A stretch of DNA of 64,000 bases, from assembly GCF_034259205.1 (NCBI RefSeq), contig NZ_CP139487.1, positions 2,480,001 to 2,544,000 of the forward strand, read 5' to 3'. Position 1 is the first letter of the stretch. Each line of letters starts with the position of its first letter. The notes beneath the pieces are model-generated. The model made no database searches, was not told where the DNA came from, and saw nothing but the letters and a program-made list of their open reading frames with translations. The translations under genes and the position numbers were made by a program. This stretch comes from Peredibacter starrii (GTDB lineage: Bacteria; Bdellovibrionota; Bacteriovoracia; Bacteriovoracales; Bacteriovoracaceae). Shown in pieces: positions 1 to 8,218 of the stretch.

Positions 1-625
1 GATTATCGCGAATCATTTTATCAGCAAGGTGATCACCAAGCTTGATACCGGCCAATACATCTGACGGATAATGTACACCACCGATGACACGGTTAAGAGC
101 GGCCTGATTTCCGGCCTTGATGAATGCAGCCGCGCGCTTTGGAAATTTATTAGCAAGTAGACGAGCAAAGACTCGAGCTACAGTTGCGTGACCACTTGGA
201 TATGATTCCGAAGTTTCTTTTGAGATACAAGGTTTAAGATCTCTGTGGCTGTCGTAAGGACGTGGACGGCCATAAAGTTTTTTTGCAAGGTACGCGTTCC
301 CGCCTGCTTCACCATATTGCTTAAGGAAATCAATCGACAGTTCTTCAACTTCAGCGCGAGTTAAAAGATGGCCGAAAAGAGAGCCTAGAGTTGCAGACTC
401 TTGTTGGGCCGCTAGCTGACAATCTTTCTTTGTACGATTCTCTTGATACTTTCTGAGGATCTCTAGGTCTTCGCCTTCAGCAACTGATCCTGGAGCTGGA
501 AATGAGCCAAGGACTCTATCAATTTCAAATGGTGATAAAATGATTAAATCTTTTTCGTTACCTGTCTGAGCTGTTGCTGCAACCGTGAAAACAACACCCA
601 GAATTAATGACAATGCGTACTTCAT
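1..625 (-). CDS. Class A acid phosphatase / PAP2-superfamily protein (3' end outside window)
   Basis: Translated from the reverse strand starting at the ATG at 625. It begins with a signal peptide (MKYALSLILGVVFTVAATAQ), so the enzyme is expected in the periplasm. The PAP2 phosphatase signature is complete: KLYGRPRPY, then SYPSGHAT, then NRVIGGVHYPSD, matching the K-x6-RP, PSGH and SR-x5-H-x3-D blocks of the family, with N replacing the S of the third block. The layout is that of bacterial class A non-specific acid phosphatases, which release phosphate from many organic phosphomonoesters. An AAGGAG ribosome site lies just before the start. The last codons run off the window edge. The family assignment is firm; the natural substrate is unknown. 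Confidence 0.88.
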   Translation of the reverse strand, partial: MKYALSLILGVVFTVAATAQTGNEKDLIILSPFEIDRVLGSFPAPGSVAEGEDLEILRKYQENRTKKDCQLAAQQESATLGSLFGHLLTRAEVEELSIDFLKQYGEAGGNAYLAKKLYGRPRPYDSHRDLKPCISKETSESYPSGHATVARVFARLLANKFPKRAAAFIKAGNQAALNRVIGGVHYPSDVLAGIKLGDHLADKMIRDN

Positions 626-691
626 TTACGTCTCCTTGAATGGGAGACTTAGTTTGAAATACCAAACCCAATGTATCAAGTATAAAGTGAA

Positions 692-720
692 GAAAAACCT
701 TACATTACCTAATTGTAATG
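692..720 (-). terminator. Rho-independent terminator of the marR-type gene
   Basis: Directly after the MarR stop codon, the reverse strand has a CATTAC / GTAATG stem with a six-base loop followed by AGGTTTTTC. The stem is short and AT-rich, so efficiency may be moderate. Confidence 0.5.
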
Positions 721-721
721 A

Positions 722-1204
722 TTAATCATTCACATGATTTAGGATGGCTTCTAGCACCCGCGGCATGAGCTCGCGCAGTGCTTCAACTTCTTGTTTATTA
801 AAATCTTTTAATATACTGGCCTCGAGTTTTTTGTGCTGCTCCAGGATCTTTTTCTGCAGAGTTCGGCCTTTGGTCGTAAGCGTTAAAATCTTCGCGCGTC
901 TATCATTAGGATCGGTTTTCCGTTGAACCAGGCCCTGTTCTTCAAGACCATCAATGAACTTCACCATACTGGCCTTATCGATGTTCATCTCCTGACCTAA
1001 CTGCAATTGATTGTAATCACCAACACCTGCAAGGATGTGAAGAATGCCTGATTGAGGAGCAGACAATTTATGTTTGGCCAATGTGATTTCTAAAATCGAA
1101 CGAAGAATCGTACCTGATTTTGAAATTGAGTAACACAACCTTTGTCTAAACAAAGGATGAACAGTTTTAGGAACAGTATCCGGAATTAAAATATTTTTAA
1201 CCAT
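722..1204 (-). CDS. MarR-family transcriptional regulator of the adjacent efflux operon
   Basis: A 160-residue winged-helix protein with the MarR layout: an N-terminal dimerisation helix, the recognition region LQLGQEMNIDKASMVKFIDG, and the wing sequence RKTDPNDRRAKILTLTTKG, whose DxRxxxxxLT pattern is typical of the family. MarR proteins usually repress neighbouring genes and are released by small toxic ligands. It is transcribed divergently from an outer-membrane factor / HlyD / MFS operon, and a perfect 7-bp inverted repeat lies between them, so autoregulation plus repression of the pump is the natural model. The ATG lacks a Shine-Dalgarno sequence and sits six bases after a possible -10 (TACGAT), so the message may be leaderless. 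Confidence 0.9.
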   Translation of the reverse strand: MVKNILIPDTVPKTVHPLFRQRLCYSISKSGTILRSILEITLAKHKLSAPQSGILHILAGVGDYNQLQLGQEMNIDKASMVKFIDGLEEQGLVQRKTDPNDRRAKILTLTTKGRTLQKKILEQHKKLEASILKDFNKQEVEALRELMPRVLEAILNHVND

Positions 1205-1223
1205 GAATAGATCGTACTACAAA

Positions 1224-1242
1224 TAGTTTGTGGTGCAAACTA
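1224..1242. promoter_or_regulatory. Candidate MarR operator overlapping the efflux promoter
   Basis: The 19-base sequence TAGTTTGTGGTGCAAACTA is a perfect inverted repeat of TAGTTTG around a five-base centre, a size typical of MarR operators. It overlaps a plausible -35 (TTGTGG, 1228) of the plus-strand operon, with an extended -10 (TGATACTGT) 17 bases further on, and also covers the divergent promoter reading into the regulator gene. Binding here would block both promoters. The regulator-site pairing is inferred from position. Confidence 0.7.
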
Positions 1243-1275
1243 AATTGTGATACTGTGCCGCCAATCGAGGTCAAT

Positions 1276-2571
1276 ATGTCACGTGTTCTCTATGTATTAT
1301 TCTTGTCCGTATTTTCACTAACCACCTTTGCAAATGAACTGGATCTTTCTACCGCTTTGAATGAAGTCGTAGGAGACTCTCCGAACCTTCAAGCTTCTAA
1401 GTCCCGCGCGATCGAAGCAGACTGGAAAAAGACCGAGGCCCTGGGTACCGGTTTTCTTCCTAAGCTTCGTGCAAATGGAACTTATCTGACTGATAAGAAA
1501 TATCAGTTCATTAACGTTTCTCTAGCAGGTGGCCCCCCTACGACCATTCCTCAGATCATTCCAAACTCTCAGTTTAACCTAATTGCTGAACTTCCTCTGT
1601 TTAATGGTTTTGTGAGTATGAATCGTCTTAGTGCCGCCCAGAAAAATGCTGAAGCGGCCCAGGAAAGATTTGAATGGGAGACTTTTAGGACCGAAATGAG
1701 TGTCACTCTTGCCTTCTACCAGGCCCTTGCCTCTAAGCTTCTGCGAGACGTGGCAATTCAAAACTTGAAAGTTCTGGATGACCATAAAAAACAAGCGGAG
1801 CTTTTTAGAAAAGGTGGACTCAGTACAAACTACGATGTCCTTCGCGTAGAAGTGCAGGCATCAAATGCCAAAACTGATCTGGCGGATGCTGAAGACGCAA
1901 TCATCATTTCACGCCAGAGATTGGCCGAGGTTCTAGGCCATGAAGAAGAAAACAGAGACCTTGCTGGTGATCTTCCTATCCCACAAGAAAACGTCATTAA
2001 CCAGGACACTGGTAAGTATGCTGATCGAAAAGACATCAAGGCCCTTAAACTAGAAACAGAGGCCCGTAGAAAAGAAGAGACCGCAGAGAATCGCTACTGG
2101 ATGCCGGAGTTCTCACTTTTCACTCAATATACTTTCTATAACAACCTCACTCTAGGGTTAAATGATTACGATGCTTATCGTAACGCCCGTCAAGTTGGTC
2201 TCTTTATGACATGGAACCTATTCGATGGACTTGCTTCTCACTCAAGGGCGCAACAATCCATTCAAAGAAAAGTTCAAACTGAAAAGGCCCTTCGTGCAAC
2301 AGAACTAGCGGCCAACAAAGACGTAGGGATCTGGTCTCGCAGATATCGTTCTCAATGCCGTATTTATGCTGCCCGAGTGGAAGACATCAAGCGCTCTGAA
2401 GAAAGTGTTCGTTTGGCCAAAGAAGGTAAACGTGTTGGTTCAAGAACAGATAGTGAACTTCTGGATGCTGAATTGGATTTATCTCGCTCAAGAGCTGATG
2501 CAGTTCGCGCTCAGCTTGCTGCTGCAGAAGCACTTATTAACTTACAACTGGCAGAAGGCCGTCGTTACTAA
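1276..2571 (+). CDS. TolC-family outer membrane efflux protein
   Basis: About 431 residues with a signal peptide (MSRVLYVLFLSVFSLTTFA) followed by two OEP-type repeats rich in long amphipathic helices, as in TolC: residues LDLSTALNEVVGDSPNLQ open the first, and GSRTDSELLDAELDLSRSRA is the usual second-repeat signature. It should form the trimeric outer-membrane duct of a type I-like tripartite pump with the two genes downstream. The open frame extends upstream to a TTG inside the operator, but the ATG at 1276 is preceded by GAGG and starts the signal peptide, so I chose it. The next gene begins 26 bases later, in one operon. Confidence 0.92.
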   Translation: MSRVLYVLFLSVFSLTTFANELDLSTALNEVVGDSPNLQASKSRAIEADWKKTEALGTGFLPKLRANGTYLTDKKYQFINVSLAGGPPTTIPQIIPNSQFNLIAELPLFNGFVSMNRLSAAQKNAEAAQERFEWETFRTEMSVTLAFYQALASKLLRDVAIQNLKVLDDHKKQAELFRKGGLSTNYDVLRVEVQASNAKTDLADAEDAIIISRQRLAEVLGHEEENRDLAGDLPIPQENVINQDTGKYADRKDIKALKLETEARRKEETAENRYWMPEFSLFTQYTFYNNLTLGLNDYDAYRNARQVGLFMTWNLFDGLASHSRAQQSIQRKVQTEKALRATELAANKDVGIWSRRYRSQCRIYAARVEDIKRSEESVRLAKEGKRVGSRTDSELLDAELDLSRSRADAVRAQLAAAEALINLQLAEGRRY

Positions 2572-2597
2572 AAAGACAATATAAAGAGGAAGACTAT

Positions 2598-3446
2598 ATG
2601 GATAAAAAGAAAAAAGCGATATCGGCGATTGTGGTTGTTGCCGTACTACTTACCGGATACTTCATTTATCACCACATGAAATGGGTCACTACTGACAACG
2701 CTCAACTTCAGGCCCACTCAGTAATGATTGCCCCGAAAGTTCCGGGATTCATTCAGGAAGTTAAGGTTGAAGAAGGTCAAAAAGTAGAAAAAGGCGATGT
2801 TCTTGCCCTCATCGACCCTAGAGATTATGAAAATGCTTTGGCGATTGCCAGAGGGGAACTTGGTTCAGTTGATGCTCTATTAAGAGAAACCGAAGCAAAC
2901 TTTCGTCGTCTAAAAGACCTTTTCCAACAAGGTGCAATCTCTCACCAACAATACGACAAGGCCCTTAAAAACTATAACGACGCTAAAGCCAAAGACGATG
3001 CTTTAAAAGCTCGTGTGAAACAAGCCGAGCTAAATCTTGAATACACTCGCATTGTGGCCCCTTCAAAGGGTTTCATTGCTAAAAAATCTGTTGAGCTTGG
3101 TCAGCTGGCCGCACCTGGAGTTCCCCTATTTGGATTTGTTGATTCAGGTGAACGTTGGGTAACTGCTAACTTCAAAGAAACAGAGATTGCTGATGTTAAA
3201 GTAGGCAGTCATGTAGAAATCGAAGTAGATGCGATCCCTGGTAAATCATACACCGGTAAAGTTCAGAGCTTAAGTTCTGCCACTGGTGCAACATTCACAC
3301 TTCTTCCTCCAGACAATGCGACTGGTAACTTTACCAAAGTCGTTCAACGAGTTCCTGTTAAAATCATCATCGAGAAATTAACTGAAACAGACGTTGAAGA
3401 ATTACGTGCAGGCCTATCGGCCATCGTGAAGGTTCGCCGTGAGTAA
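2598..3446 (+). CDS. HlyD/EmrA-type membrane fusion protein (efflux adaptor)
   Basis: A 282-residue protein with one N-terminal transmembrane anchor (IVVVAVLLTGYFIYHHMKW) and the classical adaptor order: WVTTDNAQLQAHSVMIAPKVPGFI at the start of the barrel-sandwich domain, a short coiled-coil hairpin, and the second lipoyl half (LEYTRIVAPSKGFIAKKSVELGQ). It connects the inner-membrane transporter to the outer-membrane factor across the periplasm. A Shine-Dalgarno GAGGAAG precedes the ATG. Its last eight bases overlap the following MFS gene, indicating translational coupling. It is shorter than E. coli EmrA (about 390 residues), mainly through a shorter hairpin. Confidence 0.92.
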   Translation: MDKKKKAISAIVVVAVLLTGYFIYHHMKWVTTDNAQLQAHSVMIAPKVPGFIQEVKVEEGQKVEKGDVLALIDPRDYENALAIARGELGSVDALLRETEANFRRLKDLFQQGAISHQQYDKALKNYNDAKAKDDALKARVKQAELNLEYTRIVAPSKGFIAKKSVELGQLAAPGVPLFGFVDSGERWVTANFKETEIADVKVGSHVEIEVDAIPGKSYTGKVQSLSSATGATFTLLPPDNATGNFTKVVQRVPVKIIIEKLTETDVEELRAGLSAIVKVRRE

Positions 3447-4980
3447 TCCTCTCATTGTCTTCGTTGCTGTACTTGCTTCACTACTTGAGATCATTGATAC
3501 CTCAATTGTGAACGTTGCCCTTCCCACGATGATGGGAAATCTGGGAGCAACATTAGAAGACATTAGTATGGTGGTAACGGGCTATGCGATCGCGAATGCG
3601 GTGGTATTGCCACTGTCGGCCTGGCTAGGTGAAAAAATCGGCCGCCGTCGCTATTACCTGGGATGTATCATTCTCTTTACACTGACGTCAGTTGCTTGTG
3701 GTCTGGCCCCAAACTTGACGACTTTAACCATCTTCCGAATTCTTCAAGGTCTCGCTGGTGGTGCTCTTCTTCCTACATCTCAGACTCTCATTTATGAGCA
3801 ATTTCCAAGAGAGAAGGCCGGTATGGCCGGTGCAATCTTCGGAATGAGTGTGATGATTGGGCCAACTCTTGGCCCGGTTATGGGTGGTTACTTAACAGAT
3901 AATTTTGGATGGAGATCGATCTTCAACATCAATCTACCCCTAGGTCTTCTGGCCCTGTTTGTTGGTTCAACTTGTATCTTTGATCGTGAGTCTCAACCTC
4001 ATGAGAAAAAAGAGCAAGGTTTTGATGGAGTAGGTTTGGCGCTTCTAACTATGGGAATCGGATGTCTTCAGTATGCTCTTGAGCGTGGTGAAGCAGATGA
4101 CTGGTTCTCATCTAAACTTATCACTGCCTGCGTGATCATCGCCGCAATTTCCCTTCCTTTATTTGTGATCTGGGAACTACGGGTGAAAAATCCGGTCATC
4201 AATGTTCGTCTTTTTAAAGATGGTGTTGTCGCCAATGGCGTAATTCTAATGGGCCTATTGGGCTTCTTCCTCTACGCCCTGGTGTTTGTTCTACCAGTAT
4301 TTGTCGATACTGTTTTCCACTATACGGCCACACAAACGGGACTCTTATTCATTCCTGGTTCACTCCTCACTGCGGCCCTCATGCCACTGGTGGGTAAGGC
4401 GATGATGAGCGGTATTAATCCTAAGAAACTCATCTTTATTGGGATCAGCTGTATTATTATCTGTTGTTACTTATTAACTCTCCTGTCACCTTTCTCAAAT
4501 CAGGACGACATCTTGGCGATCCTGTTTGTTCGAGGTGTGGCAATGGCATTCTTGTTTGTTCCGATCAACTCTTCCATCATCAGTCAGTTTGAAGGGATAA
4601 ATATGGGCCAGGTCTCTGGTCTCTTAAATCTTTTCCGACAAATTGGTGGTTCAGTGGGAATCGCCTTGGTGGGCACACTTATGGCGAGTCGTGGACACCA
4701 AAATTACCTGGATCTCGCTTCTAAGGTGTCCCTTTTGAATCCTGCCACCCAGCAGGCCTATTTAAGTACCCTGAATGGATTTATGAGTAAGGCCGGAGTT
4801 GGATTTTCTGATGCTCATCATGCAACACTTAAAGCACTGGCCGGAAGGATTCACAGTCAGGTCTTCGTGATGAATTTCATTCAGCTCATCTGGATCATTC
4901 TGATCGTGTTCGCGTTTGCTTATATACCGCTATATTTAATTAAGTTCAGAAAGAAATCTCAGGTCGTTGATTCGCACTAG
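3439..4980 (+). CDS. DHA2-family (EmrB/QacA) MFS drug efflux transporter
   Basis: A 513-residue membrane protein with about 14 predicted helices, typical of the DHA2 drug:proton antiporters. Diagnostic motifs are LLEIIDTSIVNVALPTMMG in helix 1, WLGEKIGRRRYYLGC (loop 2-3 motif A) and GMSVMIGPTLGPVMGGYL (antiporter motif C). With the preceding adaptor and outer-membrane factor it forms an EmrAB-TolC-like pump that should export hydrophobic toxic compounds. The start overlaps the adaptor gene by eight bases. Transcription likely stops at the hairpin just downstream. Substrates cannot be told from sequence. Confidence 0.93.
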   Translation: MSNPLIVFVAVLASLLEIIDTSIVNVALPTMMGNLGATLEDISMVVTGYAIANAVVLPLSAWLGEKIGRRRYYLGCIILFTLTSVACGLAPNLTTLTIFRILQGLAGGALLPTSQTLIYEQFPREKAGMAGAIFGMSVMIGPTLGPVMGGYLTDNFGWRSIFNINLPLGLLALFVGSTCIFDRESQPHEKKEQGFDGVGLALLTMGIGCLQYALERGEADDWFSSKLITACVIIAAISLPLFVIWELRVKNPVINVRLFKDGVVANGVILMGLLGFFLYALVFVLPVFVDTVFHYTATQTGLLFIPGSLLTAALMPLVGKAMMSGINPKKLIFIGISCIIICCYLLTLLSPFSNQDDILAILFVRGVAMAFLFVPINSSIISQFEGINMGQVSGLLNLFRQIGGSVGIALVGTLMASRGHQNYLDLASKVSLLNPATQQAYLSTLNGFMSKAGVGFSDAHHATLKALAGRIHSQVFVMNFIQLIWIILIVFAFAYIPLYLIKFRKKSQVVDSH

Positions 4981-4981
4981 A

Positions 4982-5016
4982 TTAAGAGTTCTGGCACCAA
5001 AAATGCCGGAACTTAA
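4982..5016. terminator. Bidirectional terminator between convergent genes
   Basis: AGTTCTGGCA pairs with TGCCGGAACT (one G-T wobble) around a seven-base A-rich loop. It lies between the ends of the MFS gene and the opposing radical SAM gene, flanked by TTAA and TTAATTTAAG. Confidence 0.6.
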
Positions 5017-5017
5017 T

Positions 5018-5935
5018 TTAAGAATTCTTGGTCTTGGTGAAATTCCAATATGCTTCACAAGGGCATATTTCGTGAGCGCACACTAGGTTCCTTTTTCCTA
5101 ACTCTGCAAACAGAATGTGCTTCTTTTGATTCGTACAAGGATAACTCACCATTCCGTCCGGATGAATGATGAGTGCATTCATCTGACATTTCCAACCTTT
5201 GAACCGATTCATATTTTTGGAGGAAAATTCCATCTGATTGATTTCAATTTTTGTTCCCGCTTCTGTTGTTACAGGAATGACCTCCGGATACTTTAATCGC
5301 TTCACACGTTTTTCTTGTTCAGAAAGAAAGCTTAGAGTTTCTGCCTGATATTCAAAATACTCGGCCGAACCGCTCGATCGATCAACCAATTTAGCGAATG
5401 TTATCGGAAGAGTTTCTAGACCAAGTTCAAAATATTTATCGGCGGCCTCTTTAAGTTTTGAAAGATACTTAAGCTCGTTGTGAACTAGAAAAATGATGTT
5501 CATATTGAAATCATTCTTCAAGGCCTCAATCTTTTTGAAAAAGTTTTTTTGAGAGTATTCCACATGGTAACTCAGAACAATTTCAATTTTATCTTTATAA
5601 GGTAAAAGAGGTCTCCAAAACTCAACTGTGGGTTGAAAGTTGGTAATGACATCAATTTTTGTGACATGATTCATCTCATACAGAGACTTGATCAAATGGT
5701 GAAATTCCGGATGGAGGGTCGGCTCCCCTCCTAGCAAAGTCATCTCAACAGGTTCTTTGATGTTCTTAATTTTCGTAAGAACGATCTTCATCACCTCTGA
5801 GTAGTTCGTTGATGATTCATAAGGGTTGAAATAACAGTAGCTACATTTGAACTGGCAATGGGTCACCAGCTCCCAGGACAAAGTGAGAGGACTGCCTTTC
5901 CCTACGGATACAATCTTCTCATTGTTATAGATCAT
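5018..5935 (-). CDS. Radical SAM protein with C-terminal cysteine cluster
   Basis: A 305-residue enzyme. The radical SAM CxxxCxxC motif is at residues 27-34 (CQFKCSYC) and binds the 4Fe-4S cluster that cleaves S-adenosylmethionine; GGEPTLHPEF follows as the SAM-contacting GGE motif. The C-terminal part contains six more cysteines (C-x17-C, then CAHEICPC) and the phrase IHPDGMVSYPC, which resembles the auxiliary-cluster (SPASM/twitch) region of peptide- or protein-modifying radical SAM enzymes. No candidate substrate peptide is visible beside it. The ATG overlaps the stop codon of the upstream histidine kinase by four bases (ATGA), so the two are co-translated. The precise reaction is unknown. 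Confidence 0.85.
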   Translation of the reverse strand: MIYNNEKIVSVGKGSPLTLSWELVTHCQFKCSYCYFNPYESSTNYSEVMKIVLTKIKNIKEPVEMTLLGGEPTLHPEFHHLIKSLYEMNHVTKIDVITNFQPTVEFWRPLLPYKDKIEIVLSYHVEYSQKNFFKKIEALKNDFNMNIIFLVHNELKYLSKLKEAADKYFELGLETLPITFAKLVDRSSGSAEYFEYQAETLSFLSEQEKRVKRLKYPEVIPVTTEAGTKIEINQMEFSSKNMNRFKGWKCQMNALIIHPDGMVSYPCTNQKKHILFAELGKRNLVCAHEICPCEAYWNFTKTKNS

Positions 5936-7390
5936 TTTGGTAAAACGACGGTAAACGTCGATCCTTTACCTTCAACACTTTCTAAATTTATGACCCCACC
6001 ATGGCCTTCGACAATTTTTTTGGTGATATAAAGACCGAGTCCAAGACCTTCTATGGGCCCATGCTCCGAGCCTCTCTCATATTGCTCAAAAATGACCTGT
6101 TGATCTTTAGGACTGACCCCATAACCATGATCTGTCACGGAGAAAACAACACTTTCTGGCCTTCCTTCAAGTGTGACGAGAAAAGGTTTGCCATTTCCAT
6201 AGCGGATAGCATTCGTGAAGAGATTATTCATCACTTGTTCAATTCTAAAAGCGTCCCAGTTCCCTTTAAAGTCACTTCCTTTGTATTCTACGGCCGGAAC
6301 ACCGGACTCAGAATTTTTAAAGTAGGAATCCATTCGTTCCATGACTTCTTTTAAAAGCACATCAAGATCTGTAGGTTCTTTACGAAAACCCAGTTTACCT
6401 AACTGGATTCTAGATACATCTAACATGTCATCAACTAAGCGATTTAAACGATTTACTTGCTTAAAAATCTGCTCATAGAAACGAGTGATCTTCTCTTTCT
6501 GGAACACACGGGGATTATCTTTTTCAATGTCTCTTTGAATGATTTGTGCCTGAAGCTTCATGGCAGTGAGTGGAGTCTTAAGTTCATGCGAGGCCACAGA
6601 TAAGAATTCATCTCTTGATTTAACCGCACTTGATAGATCCAACTCCAGTTTCTTTTCAGTGGTAAAATCCCGAAAAGTGACCGCAATACCATCTTGTAGA
6701 GGATAAACCAGAAGCCCAGGAAAGACAGACCAAAGATTTTGTCCAATAATATCTGGCTCTTTCTTATGAGTTAACTGCTTTGCCATTGGATTAAGATACC
6801 TAATGGTCCAATCGCGATCAATGTACATAAATGCATAGGGAGAATCTTCCAGATAAGTTCGAAACTCTGTTTCGCTCTGTTTTAATTCTTGTTTAAGGGC
6901 GACTTCATCCGTGTTGTCCGAAACGGTGTCAAGAATTCCGCCTACACTTCCGTCTTCCAAACGAATAGGCGAAAAACAAAAAGTATAGAATCTTTCTGTC
7001 ATGACTCCGTTAGTATTTACCACCATTGGAAGGTTCTCATACATCACGGACTCACCATCCAGACACTTCATAAAAAGCGGATGAATAGTGTCCCAGATTT
7101 CTTTCCAGGAATTTTCTGATTTCGTACCAAAGGGCCTCAGGATGCTTATTTCCTAGAATCTCAATACAGCTGTCATTGTAGAATTGAATGAGTTCATCGC
7201 CCCAGACGAGGTACATGGCAAATTTATGCTCAACCATCATACCAATAGTCGTAACCAAACTTTGAGGCCAGTATTCGGGATCACCTAATGAAGTTTTCGC
7301 CCAATCATAATTGGCAATTCGATAACCCATTTCACCGGCGTGTGAGAGATGCTTGAGACGGGGATTTTTAGTCATAAGAAATGTTAACAT
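5932..7390 (-). pseudogene. PAS-domain histidine kinase interrupted by a one-base frameshift
   Basis: Two reading frames join into one kinase. The 5' frame carries the start of a PAS_4-type domain (WPQSLVTTIGMMVEH, then ELIQFYNDSCIEILGNKHPEAL). The other frame continues the domain (WKEIWDTIHPLFMKCLDGES, then ERFYTFCFSPIRLEDGSVGG), a second PAS, the histidine box SVASHELKTPLT and the ATPase boxes (VMNNLFTNAIRYGN, DHGYGV, GLGLGLYI). Dropping one base of the AAA at 7129-7131 restores one continuous frame that fits the family consensus throughout. The cause is either a recent mutation or a sequencing error. The start is uncertain: ATG at 7390 or 7375 fits similar kinases. It is coupled to the radical SAM gene by an ATGA overlap. 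Confidence 0.82.
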
Positions 7391-7463
7391 AATCCGACAA
7401 AAAGAATTAAAATCTTTACCCGACGCTGAAAGACAGTTTTTCCCATCGTTGTTAGTATTATTC

Positions 7464-7838
7464 ATGGGTGAAATCGTAGGACCACTTATTTTTGTTTTAT
7501 TTGCTGAATTCGGAGTGAAAAGAATGATTCACGCCTTTGATCTCACAGGTCCTCGAACGCCTGCTTATGCGATGCTGGGCTACATTATACTTGCAGCAAT
7601 GTTTGCCTGTCTGAGCTTCTATCTTTCTTCTAAATTGTTTATTCAGAGCGAAACTTTTCAACTATTGAATTTAATTTTCACCCCCTTACTACTAGGTGTT
7701 TTGATGGCCTTGAAAGGAAAGTGGCTCAGAAGAAATGAAGAAGAAATTATTCGACTGGATACATTTTGGTACGGGCTTGTTTTTGGAATTGTATTTGTGA
7801 TGATTCGTTATCTTGCTCTTCGATCATATGAAATCTAA
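7464..7838 (+). CDS. Small four-helix membrane protein, unknown function
   Basis: A 124-residue protein of mainly hydrophobic character with about four predicted membrane segments: GPLIFVLFAEF near the start, the region around YIILAAMFACLSFYL, LLNLIFTPLLLGVLMAL and WYGLVFGIVFVMIRYLAL. I do not recognise a family. The frame is open further upstream, but that part overlaps the opposite-strand kinase, so I use the ATG at 7464; no good ribosome site supports it. It lies 29 bases before a second small membrane protein gene, which suggests a short operon. Confidence 0.6.
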   Translation: MGEIVGPLIFVLFAEFGVKRMIHAFDLTGPRTPAYAMLGYIILAAMFACLSFYLSSKLFIQSETFQLLNLIFTPLLLGVLMALKGKWLRRNEEEIIRLDTFWYGLVFGIVFVMIRYLALRSYEI

Positions 7839-7867
7839 AATAGATAAAACCTTCTTTCAGGACATAC

Positions 7868-8197
7868 ATGTACTTTCTGGTTAAAACCCTCATTTCAGCA
7901 TTGATCATTGCAACTGTTACGAAACTATCAGAGTCACAGACCATTACTGCAGCATTTTTAAAATCTCTTCCTTTGACCTCCTTACTCGTTTTCTTTTTCA
8001 TGAAATATGAAGGGAGGACAGACAAAGAGATAGCCGCCATGTCATGGGACATTCTTTATCTAGTCATTCCTTCATTGATTCTTTTTATTGTGCTGCCCTT
8101 AATGCTAAACAGAGGACACAACTTTTACATCTCAATGGCTACAGGCGTTTTTGCAATGTCGATAGGATATTTTGTCACAATTAAAGTTATTAGCTAA
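7868..8197 (+). CDS. DUF3147-like small membrane protein
   Basis: A 109-residue protein with four likely transmembrane helices. The sequence pattern, YFLVKTLISALIIATVTKL at the start, SLPLTSLLVFFFMKYEG in the middle and VIPSLILFIVLPLMLNRG in the third helix, matches what I know of the DUF3147 family, whose role is not established. It follows another small membrane protein closely and precedes the Fpg-type glycosylase gene by 21 bases. Confidence 0.65.
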   Translation: MYFLVKTLISALIIATVTKLSESQTITAAFLKSLPLTSLLVFFFMKYEGRTDKEIAAMSWDILYLVIPSLILFIVLPLMLNRGHNFYISMATGVFAMSIGYFVTIKVIS

Positions 8198-8218
8198 AAA
8201 CTTTGATTATGATGAAGT

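Noticed and set aside
1228-1275. Longer start (TTG at 1228) for the TolC-like protein
   Set aside because: It lies inside the operator and promoter and would put 16 residues ahead of a complete signal peptide.
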